Assembly: GCA_032622095.1 (NCBI GenBank)
Contig: CP136063.1
Location: 65,425,897-65,489,896 of the forward strand
Source: Siphonodentalium dalli
Taxonomy: Eukaryota; Mollusca; Scaphopoda; Gadilida; Siphonodentaliidae
DNA: 64,000 nucleotides
Direction: 5' to 3'
Shown here in pieces: positions 39,295-50,673 of the stretch (positions are counted from its first letter, which is position 1; every line of letters begins with the position of its first letter). Made by a program: the position numbers and the translations under genes. The notes beneath the pieces were generated by a model. That model ran no database searches, was not told the DNA's origin, and was given only the letters and a program-made list of their open reading frames with translations.

Positions 39295-39300
39295 GTTACG

Positions 39301-39739
39301 GGTGCGGGTGTACTCCATCGATGCCCCGTTTGTGCGGAGTTAGAAAAGACGGGAAAAGTCGCGTGCGGCGATCTGAATAAACCGATTTTTTCGTGGCACA
39401 ATTGTAAAAAGTAGAATTGTACCACAAAACTGGAACGAGATAGCCATGGTAACTCGGGCCACTGGCCAATCAGGACATGGCTTTTAAGCATAGTTAGGCA
39501 GGGTCGTAAATTACAATATAATATGTATGACACAGTGGCCATCACACTGATGTCCATCAAATTTACCCCAAGCTGCCGGAATTCATTCGAACGAAGTCCG
39601 CAAGAAGATCGATATAAACGTCGATATTCCATATAGCCTACATTGACATAAATTCATTGTGTTGCACAATCTGTTTAGATGGTTTTCCATGTGCATTGTA
39701 GTATCTTATTAGAAGAAATCGACCCAACGATAGGAGGGC
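39301..39739. other. No gene seen
   Basis: A 119-codon minus-strand frame covers most of this stretch and extends into the MITE, but it shows no domain. A CCAAT-box-like word, GGCCAATCAGG, lies at about 39461; alone it is not evidence of a promoter. Confidence 0.5.
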
Positions 39740-40335
39740 CGGCGGGTATTTTCGGGACACCGGGATCGACCCTTTTTATTTTTCGGGAATTGGATCGTCA
39801 GATTTAATTTTCCGGGAATCTGGAACAGAATTCCACCGGGACCCGGGAAAGGTTGAAATTATTTTCCGGGGCCCGGGAAATTATCCCCAATTAATCGGGA
39901 TTTCCATTTTTATTCACCACATGAATTTGCATACATCACCTGGACATTTAGGGAATACCTGGTTTGCAGTGGTGTAGATCAGTGTAAAGAGTGATCTGTT
40001 GATTCTGTTCAATGGATTTGCATATAGGTTCGCATTTTATGTCATGTAAAATGATGTAATTGACCAGACAGTAGCCAGCAAATCATAAGATAGCATAAAA
40101 ATACAATATATGTACATTGATCTACATTACTTGTGAATATTGTATGTTTTGTCGATACTCTATGTAATATTTTAATTCCTGGGAACTGGCTTTTTTTTTA
40201 ATGGGAACTGGGATTTGGTTTTAATTCCTGGGAGCTGGGAAATGGCATATTTTTTTCCTGGGAACTGGGATTTGCTGATTTATTTCCTGGGAATTTGGGA
40301 TTGGACCCCCCCCCCCCCGGTCCCCCCCCCCTCAA
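39740..40335 (+). repeat. Clusters of CCGGGAA / CCTGGGAACTGGGA words and C-runs
   Basis: Two clusters of related short words flank about 250 bp of ordinary sequence. One, at 39753-39905, is built on CCGGGAA and CCCGGGAAA. The other, at 40178-40300, is built on TTCCTGGGAACTGGGATTT repeated about four times. It ends in runs of 13 C (40306-40318) and 10 C (40322-40331). The similar word content at both sides could mark the ends of one decayed element, but no clean inverted repeat or target duplication is visible. Confidence 0.55.
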
Positions 40336-41237
40336 ATAGGACTGTCGCCACTAATCTGTCCCAATTATTGAGCTGAATGATACTCAGCAATAAATAAATT
40401 AGACCACTATAAATGGAATGTGTTCCGTCCGGATTCTTTACAAATTTACATTTTAAGCCGATAATTATATTATAGGCCGTGAAGTTCTGTTGTGATGCCA
40501 TATTAACATATACAGAGTGTTCGTAGATAATTTGTTAACCCAGTGCAAAAGTAATGACACCATATAGAATGATCTGGTGGAAATATTCAGATTGAAACTT
40601 GGCATTATGTCCAAGTCATAATTTTAACATTCAATGAAAACATATAATGAAAACATTTTCACAACGTTCTTGTTTGGTTGCTGTTCTGACATACCAGAAT
40701 TCTACAGTTTTCTTATTAAATACAGTAGAATAAGCGGGAAATTTTAATAACAAATAGTGCTTGGAAATCAGCGATGTTGTCAATTTGAAATAACTATGGT
40801 AATTGAAGTTATTAGACATACTTTATATTTTTTATTGAGGGACACCGGTTGACCAATTTTAAAATGGGGATCACCACCTATATACCATTAGCAATGGCAT
40901 CTCTGTAGTGTGGATTCTCTTGATACTTTTATATCAATGATATAATAAGTATAAATAATAAGGGGCAGATATAACAAAATGCTGCAAAAATTGAAAAAAA
41001 TGCAACATTTCAGATCCTTTCTTTGGTGATTGGATTCTCACATTCACTTAGAATCATAATTATACCGGTACATTAAGGATAACAGTTCGGGAGATATAAA
41101 CATATGATATAGTGGAAGACAAACAAATATCACCCCCGTGTAGGCCTACATGGTATCGCCAAACCCGGGGTATCACCAAACCCAACAATTGCTTTGATAA
41201 ATGAACATATCTTCCCTCAGATGCATGAACCTAACAC
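40336..41237. other. No feature seen
   Basis: AT-rich sequence with short frames only. GTAGGCCTAC at about 41141 is a word frequent in several marine invertebrate genomes. Confidence 0.6.
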
Positions 41238-41261
41238 GGGGGGGGGGGGGGGGGGGGGGGG
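41238..41261 (+). repeat. G24 homopolymer
   Basis: Twenty-four consecutive G between CTAACAC and TGCAAAC. Long enough to form a G-quadruplex in single-stranded form; its exact length is uncertain in any assembly. Confidence 0.95.
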
Positions 41262-42238
41262 TGCAAACAGAAGTTACTGGAAGGGGTGCATTAAGAAACT
41301 ATAGGCGAACACCCCCGACAGGGACCCTCTAGCCACGTCCCTGGTAGCTCATGATTTACACTGATTTAATGTTTCCATTCGTTGTACAGTTCCGGGCCTA
41401 TATAATGTCGAATAACACAGAATAGCCTTTGTACTATTAATATGATATTAGAAGTTAGAACATAAAACACAAACAAACATGCACGTTTTCACACTTGCAC
41501 ATGCACCCCCACCCTAAAGACGATCCATGATTGAATGACACCAACCCCGTTTAACGGGTTCTAAACTTGTATAAGTTTCAATTTTGAGCATCTCATTCTG
41601 CATGCATCTAGCCAATTTTCGCCCGACGATGCCCAAATTTCGCGTGCCTGCTCACTCGTGCCTATTGATCGTTAATTGATAACAACCGCCTTTATCCGAG
41701 CATTCATGTGGGAGGAGTTGTGGATACACGGATTTTTTTGTCATTTTTGAAAATTCAGGGTCAATTTTCGACCGATTTGCTAAATTTTCACGGCAAAGTT
41801 ATCGGCGCGAAATGTAGACGATGGCTTGTGTAAGTTTGGTCGCGATCGGAGAGAATTTACTTTTCACGACATTGAACACCCCTCCCCACTCCGCAGTCAA
41901 TGATCGGACAAAGTTCTCAATGCCTCGACCGCCTTTTACTGTATGAGTTGTACACACACAGCAAAGTTCAGCGTTCTACATTTAGCGGTTCCTGAGATAT
42001 AAGGAACGGAAGAATAATAATAGAGAAAAATGGAGAAACGTAAAAAGGGCGATAACTCTGCTAAGAAAAGTTGTACCGACATTCTGATGTGTACATTTTC
42101 AGTACCTAATAGATGCCTACTTTTCCAAGAAATTTCGCGTTCCTAGTGCCATTATTTTTCTCAGTATGTCCAATTAAACGGAAAACTGGGTCAACAGTAA
42201 TACAATATACTCCCATATTAAAATATGGAAGTATATTT
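41262..42238. other. No gene; possible dispersed-repeat tail
   Basis: The stretch 41940-42030 reads CAAAGTTCAGCGTTCTACAT, then TTAGCGGTTCCTGAGATATA, then AAGGAACGGAAGAATAATAA. This wording resembles the tail of dispersed LINE/SINE-like repeats seen widely in marine invertebrates. The assignment is from memory only. The rest shows no feature. Confidence 0.4.
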
Positions 42239-42262
42239 AATTTATGACTCGAGTCATAAATT
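42239..42262. other. 24-bp perfect palindrome
   Basis: A perfect dyad whose core is TTTATGACTCGAGTCATAAA, extended by AA and TT. It joins two TGACTC/GAGTCA bZIP-type half sites. A short hairpin word, CCATATT-AA-AATATGG, lies just upstream at about 42213. No adjacent gene is evident. Confidence 0.85.
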
Positions 42263-43235
42263 GATTTTCATTATAATTACCAATCCATTGATATATTAAA
42301 GGGCTAATTATAAAAGGCTTTAGACTCAGGATGCTATACAGTCTGGAACAGATGCCACCAGATTCCATTTCCAGAACAAACATTCGGCTGATCAATTGCA
42401 TACTACAGGCTATCAAATTTCTATATTATGGCTTTCATACCCTCCCACAAACATACATGTACATGTGTTCTATTTGTCAATTGGTCAAATCTTATATTAT
42501 ACGCAAACCCATTGTTTTTGACGGTTTCCACCATAATAATTTTGGTTGCCAAGTAAACAGAAAATAAACGGTGACCATGTAATTTTTGTGTTCACGGTTA
42601 TAACTTATTTACTGTTTACACAGTCCTGAAATTATTGTGATAGAAACAGTTGGTCCGCAAACAGTCAAATGTTTCTCACATAATTTTGTTATGACTTTTT
42701 CAAGAATGCATGCTGGCATAGAACTAAATTCCACAAGATGCTGCAAGATGTGGCAAATTACATGTAAAATTTCCTGAAATCACAAACCTCTGAGGACTAT
42801 TCTACCATTTAATTGCTGTCAGTAACCTTAAATTGAGGCATGTAATTTGCCTGCACATGTGAGGGCCACCCCATTCATGAATCATATCATAAGCAACCAA
42901 AATTAAGAGTGGAACATGAAGTAAATTGTCCAAATGACATACTTGGTTGCATCTATGTTGAATGAAGTTTTAAGATAAACATCAATGAAGACACAGTGAG
43001 ATTTTGGAAATTAAACTTTAATTCAAACTTATCCAGCAGGAATAATTGTCATCCTAGCCATTCTTCCACATCAGTTGTGATGTCTGTGCACACCTCACCA
43101 TTGCAACAACTGCAATGAATTAACACTTAATATATAATTCATCACACCCGTCTTATATTGAACATTCACAAGAATGACAGCTCATCTGTTTTTACACCTG
43201 TCATGGAGTAGAAATTTAAAGATCAGCAAACTCCT
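42263..43235. other. No feature seen
   Basis: AT-rich low-copy sequence. The longest plus-strand frame, 78 codons at 42331-42567, matches nothing I recognise. Confidence 0.6.
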
Positions 43236-43450
43236 TTATATTGGCATCTGATGAATATAGCAGCACTTGACAGCATAGCATGTTACTAACTTCCCACAGG
43301 CTGCACCACACTTGTATATTATGGTAGAATATTTATGTATGAAAAGTTGACAAATAACATATTGTATCTGCACAGATAACACACATGCCTCCTCTGTATG
43401 CTGTGCACATTCTGGTACTAAAGTTTCCAATGCCAGTGAACAAACATACT
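43236..43450 (-). CDS. Candidate cysteine-rich exon (possible LU/Ly6-like domain end)
   Basis: On the minus strand a strong 3' splice acceptor, TGCATTTCTTTTCAG, ends at 43451, directly before an open frame that runs to a TAA at 43236-43238. The frame encodes about 70 residues with the cysteine order C..C..C..C..C..C..C..CC, including EACVLS, IIYKCGAAC and AVKCC. Spacing of a C, then EAC-V, then a (G)C-x3-C, then a terminal CC loosely resembles the second half of LU (Ly6/uPAR) domains, which are secreted or GPI-linked. Against this: no partner exon with the first half of the domain was found, the closing D-x-C-N is absent, and the nearest good donor upstream (minus strand, about 44840) would give a stop at the junction. 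The exon may be chance. Confidence 0.25.
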
Positions 43451-43539
43451 CTGAAAAGAAATGCATAAAATACTATGTTTAGGAAAAGTCAGATTTAAAG
43501 ACATATATTGCAGACTTATTTCATTGAATATTAAAAGCA

Positions 43540-43785
43540 TTGTTAGGGCATGGCAAAATATGCCCATGGCAATTCCAACAAAAGGCCTTTAACTCTGGTG
43601 AAATTGACGTGCTGAACCAAAACTCAAACTTGACCTGTATTTTGTACATTAAAACACACACATTTCAAATTTCATTCAACTCAGTTGAGACTATCTAAAG
43701 TTATCATCTGACATCTGGAATCCAAAAGCGAACTAACAGACAGACACGCAGCATAATACATCCCCTTTTTTAAACAGGCATATAT
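43540..43785 (+). repeat. Dispersed-repeat 3' tail (RTE/SINE-like)
   Basis: TTTCAAATTTCATTCAACTC followed by AGTTGAGACTATCTAAAGTT, then GCGAACTAACAGACAGACAC and ATACATCCCCTTTTTT. A CAAATTTCATTCAA..GTTGAG..AACAGACAGACA tail is typical of RTE-type LINE and SINE 3' ends in invertebrates, recognised by pattern. No coding part is seen. Confidence 0.5.
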
Positions 43786-44257
43786 GGGTGCATATAAACA
43801 ATCAGTTAGTATCCAAACACTATCCCCACTGGAATTATGTAGCAAAAACCTGAGATCAAGAACTTAAATTCCAACCATATCCACTGTAGCATTTCAGAGA
43901 ACACAACGGTTGAACCATGCACAGATGTGAACATTTACTACTTTATTCAGGGCACCTTATTGCGTATAAACATTAGGGAAATGATTGTCCCAATACTAGT
44001 CACTGAGTTTAATTTGTTCATAACAATGATGTTGTTTTCTGACTATTTGGATAACTTATTTTGGCATGATTATTTATTATTCCATCAGCAGGTCCGGGAA
44101 CACCTCACTGGATTGTTTCACATCACTTTAATTTGTCTTTAAAAGCACATCAGGTTATTGGATATTTATAAGGCCATTTATAAGGCCATCCTGACTATGG
44201 TTTATATAGTGTCATCAGTATTCTGTGAATTAAAGTGCAAAATGCGGTGATTATTCA

Positions 44258-44272
44258 CCCCCCCCCCCCCCC
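44258..44272 (+). repeat. C15 homopolymer
   Basis: Fifteen consecutive C between ATTATTCA and AATTGCCCC. Confidence 0.9.
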
Positions 44273-44453
44273 AATTGCCCCTGTTTTTTTTATCTCCAGT
44301 TACCCTTTACAGGTATTATTTTATTTAGTCTTATTTCATAACTTGACACTTAGAAGCACCCAATCTGCTAGAGATTATTATTTGTTTGGACTCTTTTTCA
44401 TAGGTAGGGAATTTAGACATAAATTCAACAAAGATACAACATAAGGCTTTTTG

Positions 44454-44805
44454 TTAAAGGTGCACAATCCGATCAGATTGTCCCCGGATCATCCAGTTAC
44501 AACATGAACAACAACGGAAATTTACACCAAAAGCCAATAGTCATCCAACATTACTTTTCATCATGTTATCTTCTGAAATTGATTTGCGATGACCTTGCGA
44601 GACCTCTCAATATCTTGTATATCTGCATATTTCTGGAAGAAGTCAGTGGAATGTTTGGTAGGCTGACAAATAATCGAGGTGGATAAAATTAACAGATTTG
44701 ATAACTCAGAGCTTTGAGGGATAGGTTCCTCAACTCAAATAAAATATTATTTAAACCCGAAGCTGAAGAAATAGTAATTTAGGGGGAGTCAAATCACATT
44801 ATACA
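44454..44805. mobile_element. Diverged relative of the TTAA-flanked MITE at 46170
   Basis: The left end TTAAAGGTGCACAATCCGAT and the right part CGAAGCTGAAGAAATAGTAA (about 44759) match the element at 46170-46401: most positions agree at the left end, and almost all agree in the right subterminal block GAAATAGTAATTTAGG. The inverted end is badly decayed (GAGTCAAATCACATTATAC), so this is an old copy. Confidence 0.65.
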
Positions 44806-44975
44806 TCTTCTAAGTGATCAGTATTTATATAAAAACTTACAGTTGTAAATTGAATACATCCAAGTTCCAACTTTGGTCCAGGGTACGTCTTCCAGTCAAT
44901 TTACTTTCACGGCAAGACTTCTAGCTGACCGTCCTCTATAAAATATAACATACAGGTCTTATAAAATGATACCCA

Positions 44976-45229
44976 CAAGCCTTGAAATAGTGTGTCTGTC
45001 ATTTGCAGAATGAGGTCCCCAGAGGAAGAATTTAGTGATGCTACCCCACATAGTGGGCTAGCATCACCAAATTCACACTCTGTGAACCTCCTTCTGCTGA
45101 GGTGTAAGCAGCATGAGCTCTCCAGAGGGTGAATTTGGTGATGCTAGCCCACTGTGTGGGGTAGCATCACTAAATTCACCCTCTGGGGACCTCATTCTGC
45201 AAATGATAGGCACACTATTTCAAGGCTTG
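44976..45229. mobile_element. Nested palindromic foldback element, copy 1
   Basis: Arms of 106 bp (44977-45082 and 45123-45228) are inverted copies of each other around a 40-bp loop. Each arm begins AAGCCTTGAAATAGTGTG and holds its own inner palindrome, AATTTAGTGATGCTACCCCA against GGGCTAGCATCACCAAATT. The whole can fold as one long hairpin or as two short ones. It is a double version of the element at 50528-50673. No coding capacity; no convincing target duplication. Confidence 0.88.
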
Positions 45230-46169
45230 GACATGCACTAGTATATGAAATGACATGTACATCTATAGATTTACTTAAAATATCACATATTGTTCTGGAT
45301 ATAAATCTTTTCAATGTACCGGCCACGACATATAGGTTTTCAAACAAAGAAAACATTATTGCAGGCATGTTCATGCATGGTTTGATGACAGGTGAAATAC
45401 ACAGCATGGGTGGGGGTGTGAGTAATCACATTATTCATGACGGGCGGCCTTCATTTAGGTTATAGTTTAGAAATAACATTCTCAAATTATGATAATTTCC
45501 TCAAGAAGATACTATTATATAGTATAGCATAATTATTATATGAATGTGATATTATTCACAAAAACACGCTTCGTGTCAGAGAAAATGCAAGTCGAGCAAA
45601 AAGAGCAGTGAATTGTTTATAAGCAGAGTAACGATAATGAGTCGTTTCCTTATATTTAGATTTGCGTTTGGTGCTTCTACAACTTACAACACTATCATAG
45701 TAAATTCCTTATTTGGTATGTATTACCATATTTTGGTTAAGAGAGAATCCTAACTGGATAGTGGATAAGAGGGGAGGTCGGAAAAAAATTCAGACACGTA
45801 TGCTGATTTTTACTTTTCGACCCTATTTGGGACTCACTCACCCCCACATCCAATTTTTTTTTCTGTTTTCGGCAGTTTTTTCCGACTATATTTGGACACC
45901 CAACCCACCTTTTAACACTAAAACAGAGATTTGCGAGGGTGGGAGGGAATTCACTGTAAACAGCTGTACATGTATATGAATTTCTGTGCATTCATGGATG
46001 TTAACATACAATGTAAATAGGAATGTGTCATTTTGGGGTCATTCGCCCAAAAAAACATGGCTAACAGCGGCCATCTTGGATTTCAAATTTGCAACAAAAT
46101 ACAACACGATAACTGCCTGCAGCCAGTTTAGCAGTTAGAATTACATCATTTCTCTTATTCTTAGGTGTT
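45230..46169. other. No gene seen
   Basis: Overlapping short frames on both strands (for example 88 codons at 45713-45979) have no recognisable features. Confidence 0.6.
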
Positions 46170-46401
46170 TTAAAGGTACTCAATCTGATCAGACGCTCCT
46201 ACCTGTCAAAGCTCAGCGTGATAAGATATTGATTTTTCAAGTTAGTTATTTAAATTGTTTCTGGGCCAGAAACTAGAGTTTAAACAGAAAAAATCAAGTG
46301 GTAAATTATTACCACTCGAGTTTTCTGTTTAAACCACTTAATAACCCCGAAGCCAAAGAAATAGTAATTTAGGAGCGTCTGATCGGATTGAGTACCTTTA
46401 A
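46170..46401. mobile_element. 232-bp MITE with TTAA ends and internal hairpin
   Basis: Terminal inverted repeats of 31 bp with one mismatch, starting TTAAAGGTACTCAATC, lie at 46170-46200 and 46371-46401. Because both ends are TTAA, the target duplication is probably TTAA and the element proper starts AGGTACTCAAT. TTAA duplications are made by piggyBac and Kolobok elements; which one applies is not decided. An internal hairpin, GTTTAAACAGAAAA to TTTTCTGTTTAAAC, lies at 46278-46334. No open frame of note. Confidence 0.87.
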
Positions 46402-47000
46402 GCCAAACTCATTGCAAAAACAGTAAAAAAACATGCAGGAAATTTTTTTTTAGTTGCGGAAATTTTGTTTTGGTCCCATCTACCACACACCCACCCCGGC
46501 ATACGTGCCCTGAAAAAAAATCCCCCCCCCCACCCACCGCTGACTGGATTGAGAAATATTCAACTCTTTGCAAGAACAATTACATTATTTTTGTTTGATG
46601 ATTTCCCAATCATGAAGTAATGTGGATTAGCTGGATTATGATTTGACAGCGGGTAGAGTGGGTCGATTACAATAAAATTTGGTGTGATTTCAATACGATT
46701 ATTGATTGCGCCAATAATTTTATCTTCGCCTTCCACAGCGCAACGGAACATTTTCATTGAAAGATCCGATAGTTCCGAGTGTCCGTTCGGAAGTAATGTA
46801 GTTTTCCATTGAAATTGATGTTTGTAAATAAATCACTGTTTAATTGTTATATATTCATCAAGAATTTGCTTGTGAAAAATCATTGTAAATGTGTTAAATA
46901 TTGACGAATGCGTAGTTCCCAAATTGCGAACTAGAATCAAGCATGATGTGGTCATTTTTCCAAGAATTCTTTGAGCGCCCTGTAGGCCTACGGTATGTAT
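46402..47000. other. No gene; A/C-rich tracts
   Basis: Short A-, T- and C-runs near 46440-46540 and otherwise plain AT-rich sequence. TAGGCCTAC is at about 46983. Confidence 0.6.
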
Positions 47001-47518
47001 TTAGGGGCTTGTTACATGAGCGGGACAACTCGGTTAGCCAGGACAACCCGGTCTGCCGGGTGCCTCGGTCCTCTGTGCTTTCTCACTAAAATAATGGTGT
47101 GCTGTTACATGAGCCGGGTCAACTCAACAAACCGAGTTGTCCCATCCTGCCTAACCAGGACAACTGGGTTAGCCGGTACAGCTTGGCTTGCATAAATGCG
47201 AGTCATCCCAACTAGCCGGGATGAAAGTCTAGAACTTAACACCATTCATTGTAACTTGATATGACGTTAGCCAAAAAAAAATATGCTCGCGTCGTGTGAG
47301 TGACGTTTTTAATCACTACCAAAGCCACTCAGTTATGGGCGTGCTGACATTATGGACCGACGTCGTGACGCGTGATTCAAAGACAGCTAGATGAATAACT
47401 AGTTGCGTGAACGTCAACCGAGTTGTCCCAGCTAACCGAGTTGTCTCGGCTCACATAACAGCATGATTGATTTGTCCCGGCAGACCGGGTTGTCCCGGCT
47501 CATGTAACAAGCCCCTAA
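47001..47518. mobile_element. 518-bp foldback element with repeated subterminal motif
   Basis: The ends TTAGGGGCTTGTTACATGAG and its complement CTCATGTAACAAGCCCCTAA are exact inverted repeats, and similarity continues inward for about 50 bases. About ten copies of a motif built on CCGAGTTGTCCCGGCT / CCGGGACAACTCGGTT fill both flanks in both orientations, and a second GTTACATGAGC lies at about 47104. Clustered subterminal motifs are usual for transposase binding sites (hAT elements are the best-known example). The middle third (47210-47400) is unique. No target duplication is clear, and there is no transposase frame. Confidence 0.82.
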
Positions 47519-47720
47519 GTGACATGACCGACTACATGTTCGTACTCTAACATAAATTTTCATGCGAGGAAATTCTTAATTTATTTTATAAGTCAACAAG
47601 ACAGGTAAAAAAATTGCTATTATATCTGATTATTATGACAATATATCTGGCCATCATATCGGTTGACAGGCATGTCAGGCCGGCACAAATATGTCTGGGC
47701 GTTCCGTTGGTGAAACGTTC

Positions 47721-48065
47721 AGACGACCACGATTCAATCGTAAGTGGATGAATCGGGTCTGACAAAAATAATGGATTGATTGTTCACACGATTGCGATGT
47801 TGTCGTAGATGATGATATCGTGGGCTGTTCATTATATAAGCATGTGATTGACTACCCTATTATCATTCCAGCTACCGGTATCATTTTTACGTACATCACA
47901 AGTGGAGGTAGTCAAGGATACACCATGATTTCGCATCTGAAATCAATCGGTGCTCGATATTATTTTTTGACTTGTGATATTGACGTGAGCATGCGCAGTT
48001 CACTATGGTACCGGTTACTTCCTACGATGGAAATCTTTCCACTTACGATTGAATCGGGGTCGTCT
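47721..48065. mobile_element. 345-bp MITE with 28-bp inverted ends
   Basis: AGACGACCACGATTCAATCG (47721 onward, 28 bp in all) is repeated in reverse at 48038-48065 with one mismatch. The direct flanks (CGTTC and AAAAA) show no target duplication, so the true ends could lie a little further out. The open frame inside (47820-48077) has no recognisable domain. Confidence 0.78.
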
Positions 48066-48584
48066 AAAAATCACTAAGGCATCATTCCATTTACGATGAA
48101 TTCCACTGCATTGTTGCACTGATGGTTATTTTCAGCATGTTGAAGTCATTGCAACGGCATTGAAATGACATTCAATGTGACTTCATTGTTTTAACAGTAG
48201 ACACTGGTAGAACCGCATGGATAGTGGTCATTATATCAATGTGGAGACAAATATTTTGAGAATATATGTATGCAGACAGACCATGAGGGAAACTAAAAGC
48301 TGCCTTGAGGTAATTTATTTCATCACTTTTTTTTAGGAAAATTATACCGGTAATCAGTTTGTATGCCGTAATTTTTTGCCTATATGACCTTACCTGTTTG
48401 CGTCCGTGGGCATTAAGTAGACACAAGTGAGGCTCAGTGGGCGTGCAGCATGTGCTAATTTCATAATTTTCAATAATTCGAAAACACGAATACACGTAAA
48501 TAATTTTTTTGTTTCGTAATTTGTTGCATGATTGAAATAGGTCGTAAATATCGGGTCCATTTATTGAACGATGCAGTTATGGGG

Positions 48585-48836
48585 ACACACTATAAAGTGT
48601 ATGCCGAGGCCGGCTCCAAATAAAAGGTGTAAACGGGGTGTTATGTGGCGTTTGGTCCGTTGTTTCTCAATGAATATTAATGAAATTTGGTGTACATGTC
48701 CTGACTGGGACATGAAATACAATAACGTTTGAATTGTTTTTAAATTAACAAATTTGTTGATTTTATTCAACTTTTTCGTTCTGAAACACACTATAAAGTG
48801 TAAACGGCCGGCTCCAATTAAAAGGTGTAAGCGGCT
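48585..48836 (+). repeat. Pair of 50-bp direct repeats 200 bp apart
   Basis: ACACACTATAAAGTGT followed by AAACGGCCGGCTCCAAT and AAAAGGTGTAAACGG occurs at 48585-48636 and, with small changes, at 48786-48834. Each copy has a small dyad, ACAC-TATAAA-GTGT. They could be ends of a decayed element or remnants of a tandem repeat. Confidence 0.75.
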
Positions 48837-50527
48837 TATGTGCTTATGTCGGTATAGGTAATCGGATTAACTAACTGACGACTCTAGACTATTAGTCTGG
48901 GTTGTTTTGTATCATTTGAAGTTTTTGGGGAAATAATAATTTAGAAAGTGAAATACATGATAAAATAAATTTAATCACAACGCATAAAATAATATAAAGA
49001 CATTAAATTCACATAATAAAATAAACATACGGCATACAGTTTCATGTTCGGTGCTGGATGGCACCTCTCAGAATACGTTCAATTCTCCTTTTATATCGGA
49101 CAATTCCGATATATTCTGATATTTGTTCTCAGACTGGTAGAGATGTATTAGGTCGGAGGTGTCGAAGTCAGCAGGATACCGGATGTCGGGAAAGCGGACG
49201 AAAATATAAATATAACATCATATACAGCTGTTGTTAGCATAAAGTTTTTATATTTAAAACAATAATTATTCAGTGGGTGGGGGTGGTATAAGTAGCAACA
49301 TAACAAACTTTTTTGTATTTGAGATTTTGTTGAAATATTTTGGGTATTGTAGTAATTTAGAACATAAACATATACATTTGATTGAGTTTCACGAGTTGGA
49401 AAACTTGACTTTGAAAACATTTCAGTTTTAAGACATGAGAAATTCATATTTCGAGAAATGCTCCAAAGTCGAACCCATGATTCAATCAGTTAGGTAATAT
49501 TGTGTCCTTGTCTTACTTAAGGTTATATTCTGTTGAAATATGATGGAATTGATGGAATTAATTGTCAGTAGTGCAATGAGCGGCAAGTGGCGGACAACAT
49601 GGAAAAAAGGAAGAAAATTGCAAGATTTTGCGAAGATTGTATATATATCTGAAAAGCAGTCTACAGAATGACACAGCATGCTGCACCTAAGTTATGTGCA
49701 TGACAATCCGGCTCACTTTATCGAATGTCCTTGATTTGATCTTGATAATATTGCCTTTCACTTCTTTAGAACTCCAAGAATGTGATGTTCAAAATGTATA
49801 ACTTGCCTCTCCCTTATAATTACGGTAACTAAAAACTGTGTCCCGTACTGAGCACCGTATATTGGAAATAAATGGGCATTGGGCTTGTTATTATGTTATC
49901 CTGATAGCGTTCAGTCATACACTGTATGACAGTCCAGTGAGTGCAACCAACTGATTTTCAATAATCTGTACTATCACCGTGACCACAGGCCTTCTAAACA
50001 GTGATTGAGATCTTAATAAATAGAAGTATTTAATGCATCTATTCTCCATCACTTTGTACAAGAAGTCCATTTATAGTAAGGTAAGTGGGCGGTATCTGGA
50101 GAAGTCGGCGCCCCGCGGAGTCGGGCCCACACGAAGACATCCCTACGCGAAGTCGGCCCCATTAATTAGAAGGGATTAAATTGGCTTAATTTTATTGAGG
50201 TAGTGTTTATGTTGGCTAATTATGAGGTCCTCAATTTTGGCAAAAATAGATAATATGATATCACTCAATTATGGAATGTGTTCGGTTTAGCATGAGTACA
50301 GTATCAAATAAATGCACGATGAAGACTTTTAAAGGTAGGCTCAGTTTACTATAGACCCTGCCTTACCAAGACTCAGAGCCCCATGAATGTTTGTGTTATA
50401 GCGACTGATGGCTCACTAAAGACCCAACCTGTGCTCTACCACAACTGTTTAGCATACATGTGACTGTCACTACAACACTTTACACATCACAGCTTTCAAT
50501 GAGATTATTACATATATTATACATCCG
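48837..50527. other. No feature seen
   Basis: AT-rich low-copy sequence. Minus-strand frames of 65-99 codons (49148-49447, 49482-49679) have no recognisable domain. A short CG-rich patch lies at about 50100-50160. Confidence 0.6.
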
Positions 50528-50673
50528 AGCCTTGAAATAGTGTGTCTGTCATTTGCAGAATGAGGTCCCCAGAGGGCAAATTTAGTGATGCTAACCAACA
50601 TAGCGTGTTAGCATCACCAAATTCACCATCTGGGGACTTAATTCTGCAAATGACAGGCACACGATTTCAGGCT
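50528..50673. mobile_element. Palindromic foldback element, copy 2 (single unit)
   Basis: A 146-bp near-complete palindrome starting AGCCTTGAAATAGTGTGT and ending with its complement. It contains the same ATTTGCAGAATGAGGTCCCC and TTTAGTGATGCTAA words as 44976-45229. Here there is one hairpin only, so it is the simpler form of the family. Confidence 0.87.

Noticed and set aside
39461-39486. GGCCAATCAGG with a nearby TTTTAAG as a promoter
   Set aside because: One CCAAT word and a weak TATA-like word occur often by chance, and no gene begins downstream.
44821-44960. Minus-strand donor site as the partner exon for the cysteine-rich exon at 43236-43450
   Set aside because: Joining at this donor would place T before AG and create a TAG stop at the junction; the upstream translation has no LU-type cysteines.
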